From: Euleptes europaea
Lineage: Eukaryota; Chordata; Lepidosauria; Squamata; Sphaerodactylidae
Assembly (NCBI RefSeq): GCF_029931775.1
Contig: NC_079316.1
Coordinates: forward strand, 67,148,064 to 67,212,063
Direction: 5' to 3'
DNA: 64,000 nt
Below, piece after piece: positions 1 through 9,889 of this stretch. The notes under the pieces were generated by a model. That model was not told where the DNA came from, ran no database searches, and saw nothing but the letters and a program-made list of their open reading frames with translations. Numbering within the stretch: the first letter of the stretch is position 1; the number at the start of each line of letters is the position of its first letter. The position numbers were made by a program, and so were the translations under genes.

Positions 1-319
1 AGCAATATGTTTTAAGATGACACAGGGTGTTTTTTATTTCAGCTCTGCATTTTGTGGGATGGGGAAGGTTAGTAAAAATAATGTTGCTCTGCATATTTAC
101 AAATCCTATATATTACTGTGTTGCAAGGAAAGACACAGGTCTTATTTCCAATCACAGAATATTTGTAGTGCCAACCTAAGATCCATTGCTGTTAATTTTC
201 CTGCTTGCCCAAGTATTTGAACAACTTGCAGTTCTTCCTGGCTGCATCCATAGCGAAATATTTTTGCTCAGCCATCCACTAATTGATCCATTCTTGTCAA
301 CCACAACCAAATCTATTCT

Positions 320-528
320 TAGGGTTGCCAGCTCTGGGTTGGGAAATACCTGGAGATTTTTGGGGCAGAGCCTGAAGAGGGTAGGGTTTGGGGAGGGGAG
401 GGACTTCAATGCCATAGAGTCCAATTGCCAAAGCAGCCATTTTCTCCAGATGAACTGATCTCTATCGGCTGGAGATCAGTTGTAATAACAGGAGATCTCC
501 AGCTAGTACCTGGAGGTTGGAAACCCTA
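320..528 (-). mobile_element. hAT MITE, TAGGGTTGCC family, full length
   Basis: A 209-bp non-autonomous element with terminal inverted repeats TAGGGTTGCCA and its complement. It is flanked by near-identical 8-bp target duplications (312-319 TCTATTCT, 529-536 TCTATTGT). The 8-bp duplication places the family in the hAT superfamily. There is no coding capacity. Family orientation is defined here by reading AGGGTTGCCAACCTCCAGGT as the plus sense. Confidence 0.85.
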
Positions 529-536
529 TCTATTGT

Positions 537-1419
537 TAACCTAGCAACACCAGGAAAGAGTTGCAGAGTTTTCTGTATCTGTCATTCCAGCCAGTGGGAA
601 ACACATAAACAAATGTCACAAGTTTTCTGGTTTTAGAATTGAACCCATCTGGAATTGTTTCATGTGAGACAAGCAAGAAGAGCTATTTTATTTCTCTTTA
701 GGGAGGTTTATGGTAAGCCACCGATTACTGGCGTCTTTATTGTACTTCTGTTCAAAGGAATGGAGAGGGGGAGAGAGATGGCCATTTGAACATTTGCTTT
801 TAACAGCCACATGGCTAGGGACTGTAATTTTAAAATAACATTTCCTACATTACATGCATATGGGATTTCTTTTAAATAGAGAGGGGGGATGTGAAAGTGA
901 CCATAAACAGGCTTCCAATTACTTCACAAGTTTAGAAATAATGTCACATGAAGCACATCTTCAGAAATAAAGAAGCACTGGTAGACACTATTACTTGAAG
1001 CACCTCATCAGAAACTCTACTGCTGAACTATCTACTCACTGCACAGAAAATTACAACATACCATGGTTCATTCTGTAAAAGCCCTGGCTAACTGCTTCTA
1101 GGGGTCCTCTGGTAGCGTGGCTTTGGACAGCAGCTTGTAATTCTTAGCTCAGAGTGCTGCATTTCAATGTATGTTGGACAATTATCTAATTAATGAAGGC
1201 CAGACTAAAAGCGGCATGAAAGATCCATGGTGGGGATCTTCCATGGCTTATGTGGCACCTGCAAAAGGCCCTGCTCGGGACAGACAATAGCGTACACGTG
1301 TAGGAAATAGGGTCCCTTGCTTCATCAACACTTGGGAGGGTATGGAGGTTAGATAGGCAGCAAGCTTCCTTACCACATACTGGCCTTCTTTGACACATCC
1401 CACCCCCATGTCTAACAGC
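537..1419. other. 5' flank without recognised genes
   Basis: AT-rich sequence between two MITEs with no coding frame, RNA gene or repeat that I recognise. The same is true of 1640-2130. Confidence 0.6.
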
Positions 1420-1427
1420 TCCCAACT

Positions 1428-1621
1428 TAGGGTTACCACCTTCAGGTTGGGAAATACCTGGAGTTTTGGGGGGTGGAGCCTGAGGAGGTTGAGGTTTGGA
1501 GAGGGGAGGGACTTCAACACAATAGAATCCAATTGCCAAAGCAGCCATTTTCTCCAAGGGGACTGATCTCTGTTGTGATAGCGGGAGATCTCCAGCTACC
1601 ACCTGGAGGTTGGCAACCCTA
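1428..1621 (-). mobile_element. hAT MITE, TAGGGTTGCC family, full length
   Basis: The element is flanked by exact 8-bp target duplications TCCCAACT at 1420-1427 and 1622-1629. The left terminus is slightly diverged (TAGGGTTACC) and the right terminus is intact. This copy is one of the clearest proofs of the 8-bp duplication. Confidence 0.9.
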
Positions 1622-1781
1622 TCCCAACTGCAATGAAATATTGCATTCATCAGACATCTTGCTATAGGTAAAGGTTGCTCCTCAAAACAATAATAAACTA
1701 CACAAACACCCAACAATCAACACACCACTGATTGCATTAAGTAGCCCATGCTCCATATTTTTTAAAGAGGTTCTATTCAGA

Positions 1782-1799
1782 ATATATATATATATATAT
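1782..1799 (+). repeat. (TA)n microsatellite
   Basis: Nine TA units. Confidence 0.85.
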
Positions 1800-2504
1800 C
1801 TGTTTATGATAATGCTAGAGCAGTAGAGGGAAGCTTCAGGCACTGCCAGAGGAGCAACATAAAATGTCAATTCAAAATCCATCATTGCATTATGATGAAT
1901 AGGAACACTCTGGGTAAGATTTCATTTGTCACTACAACAGCACTTACCATCTTGGCTTTCCTGATGGAATGATGATTGAGTTAAAAATGTCCTATTAGAT
2001 TTACCCAGTTTCTCTTCTTTTTCCCTCCAGTTGCTGTCAAGTCATAGCTGTCGTAACCAAATAAGGTAATTTTAATTCTACTTTTTTTCTAATAAATTTC
2101 TGAAAGTAGAAGAGCAATCCATTTCTAACAAGTCCTAACTGCTATCTTGGTGGTCCTGATTGGGCAGACAGGTAGGGTATAAATGTTGCAAATAAATAAA
2201 TAATTTAACCTTCCTTTCCAAAGCTCGGAGAGTCACAAAAGTTCTTCTTTCTTTGAATTTGAACGTTTATATTTTAATGTCATTTCTCCCTAAGACAAGA
2301 AGACTTTATATCACCAAACGTCTAGCTTCTTGGTGCAGCTATGTATACTTAAATATAGAAATTTATATGATTAATGCAAATAGCGGCAATAGTGATATGA
2401 TTAATGCAAATGCATATCTTGTCTTCTGAGATCTCTGTATTAAACACAGCACTATAGCAATCTGTCACATAAATATTTTATTACTAATAATCAGCCAGGA
2501 GGGA

Positions 2505-2566
2505 AGGAGCCATGGTATAGCCCAATCTCATTAGATCTCAGAAGCTAAACGGGTTTGGTACTTCAG
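2505..2566 (+). mobile_element. 5S-rRNA-derived SINE head, truncated
   Basis: GCCATGGTATAGCCC and ATCTCATTAGATCTCAG followed by AAGCTAAAC match the 5' half of 5S rRNA. Only the head is present; the Sauria body and tail are missing. Confidence 0.6.
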
Positions 2567-2719
2567 TTCTTTTCAGAAAGTATCTTTGGATGCTTATTTT
2601 CTACCCATGGGTGGCTGTGGAAATAAGCGAAACTGATGATACAGTCATCTGAGCAATTCAGAAAAAAGGTCCCCATTTTGCATACAAACCACAAGTAATA
2701 TTTTCTGATGCCACTGGCT

Positions 2720-2888
2720 CTTGGGGCAGAGCCTGAGTAGGGCGGGGTTTGGGAAGGGAGGGACTTTAATGCCATAGGCTCCAATTGCCAAAGCAGCCAT
2801 TTTCTCCAAGTGAACTGATCTCTATCGGCTGGAGATTAGTTGTAATAGCAGGAGATCTCCAGCTAGTACCTGGAGGTTGGCAACCCTA
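2720..2888 (-). mobile_element. hAT MITE, truncated at the left end
   Basis: Same family as the copies at 320 and 1428, but the left terminal repeat and about 40 bp are missing; the right end GGCAACCCTA is present. No target duplication can be assigned. Confidence 0.75.
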
Positions 2889-2889
2889 T

Positions 2890-5400
2890 GCATTAGCAGT
2901 GGTCAGTGAAATTAGGAGTTGGGCACCATCCGTAAGAAAACTGTCAGGAAACCTCAGTTTTTCCATAAATGGCACCAAAGAATAACCACAAAGGGGAAAT
3001 AGGTCTCCGAAGAGGTTGTATGAATCAGTGTTCCTCTTAAACGCTACAGACTAGCTCAACACAAGGGCAAAAAAAAAAAGAAGCTAATCCAGCAAGGTCA
3101 ATAAAAACATTTAACACACCCAAGGCCAAAAATGCTAATCCAGCAAGGTCAATACAAATTTACATTTAACACACCCAGGGCTGTTTACACGTAAAAATCA
3201 AAAGCACCAGCAGGCAATAATAAAAATTAATCTTATGCACCTCATAGGATCAGTGGTGCATAAAACCCAGAACAAGACGTGAATATGAGCCAAAAGTCCT
3301 GGAATGCAAATGAGTCAGGAGGATCTAGTCAGGGGAAATCCAGATTGAAGCAAGGTCCGAGGTCAAACCTAGCAGTGCAGTGATTGCCCTACTAATCAAA
3401 AACTGGTAGAGCTATTGACGGGCCTGCAACCTTTCCTTCCATGCTTCCTTAAGTAGAGCTGCTGGGAATCTGGGATCAAACCAGAGCAAGGTCCAGTTGA
3501 CATGGCAACCTGCTGAATACCCATGTGGCCAAGAATCTCCAACAGCCCCAGTCATATGTTAGGAAAGAGGGTGAAGCCAAATCTAGACAACCCTTGCTCC
3601 TTCTCTCACCAGGTGCTTGATTGTGCTGACCAGAATCTGTTAATCCATTTGAATTTAATAAGCAACCAAACTGTTGCTTGTTTTCTTGGGAGGAACCTTT
3701 GCTGGGCATGGCAGGAAATTAAAAAACATTAAGGGAATTGTGAATACCTCTTGCCTCTTTGGTGACTCATAAATACATTGGCGTGTCCATTCTGTGTAAC
3801 TATACACTCCGCAGTATTACTTTCCACCACACGGTGGCCCCAAGTACATATATTCCAAAACAGAATATATTTTCGAGCATGTTTAGCAGACATAATTTCT
3901 TTAAATGATCAAGGCTAGAGTAACATTGATACTTTAATGAACAGAATAACACTCCAATTAGACACAGTCATCAGCCAATTACAGCTGGCTATACAATAAC
4001 CAAAAAGTAGTCCATTCATTTCTTGTAGAAGGTTAGGCAAATTGCCTAAAGTAATTAAGATGTGGATGATTACTTCAAAGTGATTGAAGCCTGCAAGTCC
4101 TTTGAGTCCTTCTCTTTGAATGTTGTCATTGACTCTTTTACACATCTTCCGTACAGTTTGGCAGTTCCTGTGTTTCTTGTGTAGGGCACAGACACATCCT
4201 ATTCTACCTCACTCGCAACAGAACTCCCATCACTAAGAAGGAACAGGACATCCTTGGCTCTCAGCCAGTGAACTGGCCGTAGAAGATCACTCAAAGAGCC
4301 TTATACTTGCCCCACATTGATAGATCTAGCATAGTAATGCCAGTGATCTTTGATGGCTCTAGTTCTAGAACTGGGATTGGTGCCTTGCTCAAGCCAGCTA
4401 TACTTTTGTGACAACTGGAATTGGAATGGTATTCAGGAACAGAATGGACCCAAACTGGGACAGGAGACCTTCAAGCTGCTTTCAGTTAGTCAAACAAAGA
4501 GCCAGCACTGTGAGTAGGTATAAATAAATGAGCCGGAGAGGCTAGACATTTCCTATTCTGTTGCCCATCAAAAGCCTCCTGTGTGAATGGAATTATGAAT
4601 AATGGTGACTCCACAGAAGGCGAACTGTTCTCAAGACTGTCAGGTAAACATTTCAAAAATAAAGATGACCCGGTGTGTTTGTTTTGGGTTTAGGGCACAA
4701 CATACACCTCTCATCTCCTGTGTTAGGTTGTGTACAGACAGTAGTTTTTGTGTGAGTTGGAGGTTGTATCACAGCTGTCACTGCCTGTGGGGCACACATA
4801 CTTTTTTCTGTCTCTGATCAATTTTTTTAGCAAGTTCTCAAGCATTTCAGCTGTCGCGGGGAGCCAAAACTAGCTCTCAGAAGTGTGACTTGCGCTACCG
4901 CCACAGATGTGCGTGCATTCTGAGATGATTGTCCTGCGTCTTATGGGATGATGTGTAATACCAACATTTGAATATACTATCTTGGGGGTTCCATTTTCCA
5001 AAACCAAAATGTGCCCGCTATGAAGAAGCAACAGCCTTCTGACCAAGTAACTGGAAATGGGTCCAAGTTGATTGCACTGTCCAGTCCTCAGTGATGTTTG
5101 CTATTTTGGATTGTGGTATTCACATGGAGCACTATGGATGCCGCAATCTTAATTGTGTCACTAATGTATGATGGGTTTCTTAGGCCATTCAATACCTTCT
5201 TCCACACTTGAATCACCTTTTCCATGTGGCAGTGGGAGAATACGCATGCTAAAAATAGCTATGTTCAAAATGTTCGATAAAGGGCAAGGGTTTTCCCCGC
5301 AATAAAATGAAAAGATGCTATTCAAATTATAGGTTGAATGAAGATAACTTTACTGAGCACTAATTCCAGTATATTTACTTAAGAAAGTTACAAAAGTTAG
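2890..5400. other. 5' flank, mostly unrecognised
   Basis: Apart from the short tandem duplication at 3080-3180, I see no gene. Part of 3190-3480 reads like old repeat DNA but could not be assigned. 6480-7030 and 8760-9090 are likewise empty. Confidence 0.55.
3080..3180 (+). repeat. Short tandem duplication (~52-bp unit)
   Basis: GCTAATCCAGCAAGGTCAAT followed by CATTTAACACACCCA occurs twice, at 3083-3123 and 3134-3178. Confidence 0.75.
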
Positions 5401-5414
5401 AGTGTTTTGAAGGA

Positions 5415-5646
5415 CTTTAGGAACATAAGAAGAGCCCTGCTGGATCAGACCAGGGGTCCATCTAGACAAGCATACTGTATCACACAGTTGCCAATCAGTT
5501 CCTCTGGAGATCCAACAACAGGGCATCAAGGTCGAGTCCTTCCCCTGATGTTGCCTCCTAGCATTGGCTAGTAGCCACAGATAGACCTGTCCTCCATGAA
5601 TCTGCTAATCCCCTTTTAAAGCTGTTTATGCCTGTGGCCATCACTA
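5415..5646 (-). mobile_element. CR1 3' end
   Basis: The inverted CR1 tail AACATAAGAAGAGCCCTG starts at about 5410, followed by GCTGGATCAGACC and the 3' UTR sequence, ending at GGCCATCACTACATCC. It is separated by a BovB insertion from a CR1 3' end in the opposite orientation. Confidence 0.8.
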
Positions 5647-5656
5647 CATCCTCTGC

Positions 5657-6115
5657 GTGTGTTAAGTGCGGTCAAGTCACTTCCGACTCATGGCGACCCT
5701 ATGAAAGGGTCTATGAATGAAAGGGTCTATGATCCTATGAATGAAAGTCCTCCAAAATGTCCTATCTTTGACAGCCTTGCTCAGATCTTGCAAATTGAAG
5801 GCTGTGGCTTCCTTTATTGAGTCAATCCATCTCTTATTGGGTCTTCCTCTTTTCCTGCTGCTCTCAACTTTCCCTAGAATGACTGTCTTTTCCAGTGACT
5901 CTTGTCGTCTCATGACATGACCAAAATACGACAGCCTCAGTTTAGTCATTTTAGCTTCTAGGGTCAGTTCAGGCTTGATTTGATCTATAACCCATTGATT
6001 TATTTTTTTGGCAGTCCACGGAATCCGTAACACTCTCCTCCAACACCACATTTCAAAGGAATCTATTTTCTTCCTATCAGCTTTCTTCACTGTCCAGCTT
6101 TCACACCCAGCTTTC
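5657..6115 (-). mobile_element. BovB (RTE) LINE 3' fragment with 11-bp target duplication
   Basis: Minus-strand frame encodes the C-terminal part of a BovB reverse transcriptase polyprotein, with GCESWTVKKADRKKIDSFE, WCWRRVLRIPW, YFGHVMRRQ and RKRGRPNKRWID in order, and no stop until the end of the domain region. The left (3') end is the GTCAAGTCACTTCCGACTC tail. The flanks ACATCCTCTGC at 5646-5656 and 6116-6126 are exact 11-bp duplications, so this is a 5'-truncated insertion of about 459 bp. A small internal duplication (ATGAAAGGGTCT) lies near the 3' end. Confidence 0.9.
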
Positions 6116-6174
6116 ACATCCTCTGCTTCCTTTCTTACCTTTTCACCTAATATGTAAAACACTGTAGAGTTCAC

Positions 6175-6475
6175 TGCCAGTGGATGTAGTGATGGACAGA
6201 AACATAAATAGCTTTTAAAAGGGGACTGGACAGGTTTGCCGAGGAAAAGTCCATCAGTAGCTACTAATCATGACTAGACTAGAGGGGACGTTCACATCAA
6301 TGGGCAGTGAACTTCTAAATACCAGTGGTAGCAGGCCACATAAATTGAAGGTCTTTATGCCATGTTTGTTGGCTCTTCAGGGCAACTGGTTGGTTCTGTG
6401 TGAAACAGGATGCTGGACTAGGTGGCCCGCTGGTCTGATCCAGCAGGGCACAACTTTTAGGGGTCTTTTCTAGAA
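6175..6475 (+). mobile_element. CR1 3' UTR fragment
   Basis: Contains CACTGCCAGTGGATGTAGTG, then ACAGGATGCTGGACTAGGTG and CTGATCCAGCAGGGC in the plus sense, as expected before a CR1 3' terminus. It faces the CR1 at 5415-5646. Confidence 0.72.
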
Positions 6476-7035
6476 TGTCACAGGAATTGTCTCATAGTGA
6501 GCTGAATTCAAGCCTGCAATGTAAAGATAACCTGGAACTTTAAATGGAAGAGAACTGGGAAGAATAAAGCCATTTGTTTGTTGATGGATACATAAACATA
6601 CCTGACAAATTGGAAGTATTTGTGGGGAGGGGTTGGATATTAAATACATTCAAGGGTATAACTCTCTCCCCCTGGAAATGCTCTCTGTGTTTCCAAAGTT
6701 AATGCTGTAAGTCCCACAGTGATATGAACCATGGAGAATCTGAATTATGGCTCCTTTGCCGCTACTTCCTGACTGCAGCTGAGTGCTAGAGGCCTTCTCT
6801 GCTGCTTTGTCTCATATGTCAATTGGTTCTGCAGGGAGTTATGTCAGCTTGCCATCTTCAGCATCTTTAGGGAATCCAAAGCCAGATCATGCATGTGTGA
6901 AAAGGAAAGGAGGAAAGGACTTTCCTTTTGTAGTTGCTTCAGGTTATGCAGTCATGTAGAACAGTGTGAGAGGCGCAGAAGTCCCTAAGTTGCAAACTAT
7001 ATTGGTGACATGCTGTTGAAGACATGAAGTGGAGT

Positions 7036-7243
7036 TAGGGTTGCCAACCTCCAGGTGGTGGGTGAAGATCTCCTGCTATTAGAACTGATCTCCAGCTGAT
7101 ATAGATTAGTTCACATGGAGAAAATGCCTGCTTTGGCAATTGGACTCTATGGCACTGAAGTCCCTCTCCTCTCCAAACCCTTCCCTCCTCAGGCTCTACC
7201 CAAAAATCTCCAGGTATTTCCCAACCCAGAGCTGGCAACCCTA
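7036..7243 (+). mobile_element. hAT MITE, full length
   Basis: Both terminal repeats are present (TAGGGTTGCC and GGCAACCCTA). Flanking 8-mers do not match, so the insertion is old or one flank was changed; the right flank runs into a GGAA microsatellite. Confidence 0.8.
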
Positions 7244-7260
7244 CGCTCTAGACCGTTCTT

Positions 7261-7287
7261 AAGGAAGGAAGGAAGGAAGGAAGGAAG
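7261..7287 (+). repeat. (GGAA)n microsatellite
   Basis: Six to seven AAGG units next to a hAT MITE. Confidence 0.85.
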
Positions 7288-7426
7288 CAGCCATTACAAG
7301 TGTGGGGAAACTCAATTTCCCATAATGAACAGCAACCTTGCAATCCACCATGAGGGAGGAAGGAAGCAGACCGGCAGTCATTACTGAGACAACAAGTCTG
7401 AAAAGGTCTGTACATTTAAAATTCTT

Positions 7427-7876
7427 CTGGGGGGCCTTTTTGGAGATAGAGGCCCCAAATTCACAGCGTAGTTTGAAGGGACTTTCCTTGCCCGACCCCC
7501 AAAATTTGGTTAAGGTTGGGTCAGGGGGTCCGATTTTATGGGGTCGGGAAGGGGCTTCCCCCCATCCTCCATTGACAACCATTGGCAAACTTTGCAATGG
7601 TTGTCAATGGAGGAGGGAGGCGACCACTGAACCAATCTTCACCACACTTTGGGGTTTGTCCAAGAACTGTCCCTTCAAGCTATGCTGTGAGTTTGGGGGC
7701 TCTACCTTGAAAAATGATCCCCCCCAGGGCTGAATTTTTTTTGTGAAATCCAGAAATAAGCTGAATGCCCATATTTACCGGTATGGGTATTTGGCTTATA
7801 TCAGGTTTCCTGAAAGAAATCTGTCCCAATAAACTCAAACCTGAAATTTAATTATTATTATTTTTTGCACAGCCCT
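7427..7876. mobile_element. Foldback element with hAT-like right end
   Basis: About 7427-7730 is a long imperfect inverted repeat: AATTCACAGCGTAG on the left is mirrored by CTATGCTGTGAGTTT on the right. At its centre is a perfect 19-bp stem (7566-7584 with 7595-7613). The part after 7736 is similar to the right half of the element at 8503-8749 and ends TGCACAGCCCTA. The left terminal repeat was not found, so the whole may be a derived or composite copy. Confidence 0.6.
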
Positions 7877-8047
7877 ACCTTATGGGGGTTTCAAGGCAAG
7901 AGACTAACAGAGGTGGTTTGCCATTGCCTTCCTCTGCATAGCAATCCTGGTACTCCTTGGTGGTCTCCCAATCAAATACTAACTAGGGCTAAACCTGCTT
8001 AGCTTCCAAGATCTGATGAGATCAGGCTATACTATGCTACCTTCCCG
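7877..8047 (-). mobile_element. 5S-headed Sauria SINE
   Basis: Minus sense: 5S-like head (TCAGATCTTGGAAGCTAAGC), the body GTATTTGATTGGGAGACC, and the beginning of the BovB-like tail. The very 3' end is cut. It is directly followed by another copy in the same orientation. Confidence 0.78.
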
Positions 8048-8222
8048 TCAAGTAACAGCTGACTTATGGCAACCTTGTAGGATTTTCAAGGCAAGAAATG
8101 GGTAGAGGTGCTTTGCCATTGCCTGCCTCTGTGAAGTAACCTTGGTATTCCTTGGTGGTCTCCTGTCCCAATAACTAACCAGGGCCAATCAGATCCTGTT
8201 AGCCTGGGATAGCCAGATGAAG
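8048..8222 (-). mobile_element. 5S-headed or Sauria-type SINE, head degraded
   Basis: Contains the BovB-like tail GTCAAGTAACAGCTGACTTA and the body with CTTGGTGGTCTCCTGTCCC, then a poorly preserved 5S-like head ending near CCTGTTAGCCTGGGATAGCC. Confidence 0.65.
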
Positions 8223-8388
8223 GCAGGGGTTTATAGTAAACTACCAACTGACAACACCACCTGAACTCATAGTATAAACAAACATGACAAGCATACAGTT
8301 GTAAAGAATATTCAATGTACAATGTACAAATAATAGGTGCGTAAATACATAGAAAAATGAACACTATGGCTATACAATACATCAAAAA

Positions 8389-8428
8389 GTAGTTAACATA
8401 CTTAACTAGTAGTTAACATACTTAACTT
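8389..8428 (+). repeat. Short direct repeat (17 bp, two copies)
   Basis: TAGTTAACATACTTAAC occurs twice with a 3-4 bp offset. Confidence 0.8.
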
Positions 8429-8502
8429 TGCCAGGCCAACACTGTTTCAAACAGATCTTCATCAGACCATTTCTGTGCTATTGCCCTGGCATGAGACACA
8501 AG

Positions 8503-8749
8503 TAGGGTTGTGCATATCGATATACCCGAACCAAAAATAAACCCGAAATTAGCTGTTTTGGCCATATTCGGGTTTTGGTTTTACCGAATGCGAAAACCTG
8601 GGAATCTTCCCAAAGCTGAATAGGCAATTCCAGAAAAATCTATATACCCATATTTACTGGTGTGGGCATTCTGCTTATTTTGGGTTTACCAAAAAAAATC
8701 GGGCCCAATAAACCCGAAATTTACAGATATATTTCTTTTGCTGACCCTA
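8503..8749. mobile_element. AT-rich hAT-type MITE (TAGGGTTGTGCA type)
   Basis: The element begins TAGGGTTGTGCATATC and ends with CTGACCCTA. The flanks GACACAAG and GACATGAG match at 6 of 8 positions, as for hAT. The interior is rich in CCCGAA/TTCGGG words. Its right half resembles 7736-7876. Confidence 0.65.
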
Positions 8750-9094
8750 GACATGAGACAACAACTTGAGTTTAACTAGTTTATTTAATTATTTAAATTG
8801 ATCATAATTAAATATGCTAACATATTTAAATTGGTGGGCTATGCTAGGCAACCTGCCTGTGGCTACCTTTGCTGGCAGATGCAACCTGACTCCAAACACC
8901 ACCAGCATACTCTGTCGGCTTTTCAAAATCATCACCTGCACACAATGTGCTGAGGGGGAGGGGGGGAAGGCCATCTCAGAACCAAATATCTAATTAGCAT
9001 CTCAATCCAAAAGCTCAGAATGGCTTTCACATCTTTACGCTTTCAAACAATGCAAACTGCAATACTGGATGGATGATATAATAAAGTACCATTA

Positions 9095-9515
9095 GCACAA
9101 TGTATATGCATCTGTGTTCTGCCATAGAGGATTTACCCCATTATATTTTAGCTTGTCCTCTTTATGCAATACCTAGGGAAAAATTCCTTCGTACAGTAGT
9201 AACTGGGTTAAACTTGTTTCCTGATTCCAATAAATTACTATTTTTGTTGTCAAATACCAAATCGTTTATCACTTATAGGCTGTCACTTTTCGCTCTAGCA
9301 GCTAAAAAGATAAGAGCTAAACTGGCGCCAAAGAATGTAACTAGCCAGAATGGATGGCTAGCTAGGATATACTCTAATTATATTGTATCTTATCATAATT
9401 TATATGGCATTTTGTATTTTATCTTTTATCTTTATTGTGTAATTTTCTTGTTTTATAGTCTAATTTACTTCGTAATGGCCTTTGGCTACCTACAAATAAA
9501 ATATTTACTGACTTA
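9095..9515 (+). mobile_element. LINE 3' end with zinc-finger-like C-terminus
   Basis: Reads SAIEDLPHYILACPLYAIPR followed by LLFLLSNTKSFITYRLSLFA and LAAKKIRAKL, then a non-coding tail with GTAATGGCCTTTGGCTACC and an A-rich end. The H-x-L-x-C-P-x-Y pattern is the end of a CxC...H...C finger found at the C-terminus of some LINEs. The same tail type is seen at 35550. The clade was not determined (I/Vingi-like is possible). Confidence 0.65.
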
Positions 9516-9519
9516 CAAC

Positions 9520-9885
9520 GTGCTGAAAGATGCTCAGCCCCAGCCACTACCAGGTTCAGAACGATGTTGCTCAGCATCAAGGGCTACTCTTTCCCAGATG
9601 CACCTCACCATTTCGGATATTGCAGAGTGCTTGCCAACCATCCCTACCTATCCTGATCAGCCCACTCAATCCCTGCCAAACTAGTTACGGCCTACACAGT
9701 CAACAACCAGGCCTGTTTAACCAATCACCACCATGACATCGCGAAGCAGGTGAAAAAAAGCACCCCAACAGCCAATTTGGGGAAACCCCAACATTCGTAC
9801 CTGGACTCAATGGTGACCAGCTAACCCCATCATTACTAAAGTAAGGGTGGGTGGGTCAGCAGCCAGCAGCAAAAGCCTGCTCAGT
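9520..9885 (+). repeat. Unclassified interspersed repeat, copy A
   Basis: Shares words in the same order with 38364-39030: GTGCTGAAAGATGCTCAGCC, ACTCTTTCCCA, CCTGCCAAACTAGTTACGGC and GGTGGGTCAGCAGC. It follows directly on the LINE tail at 9095-9515. No terminal structure was identified, so the class is open. Confidence 0.55.
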
Positions 9886-9889
9886 GGAG

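Noticed and set aside
3190-3760. An old LTR-type or retroviral remnant
   Set aside because: A few words looked repeat-like, but no paired terminal repeats or recognisable protein pieces were found. No LTR element is called anywhere in the window.
9520-9684. Extension of the LINE frame through the unclassified repeat
   Set aside because: The protein similarity ends near KKIRAKL; the remaining codons only happen to be open.
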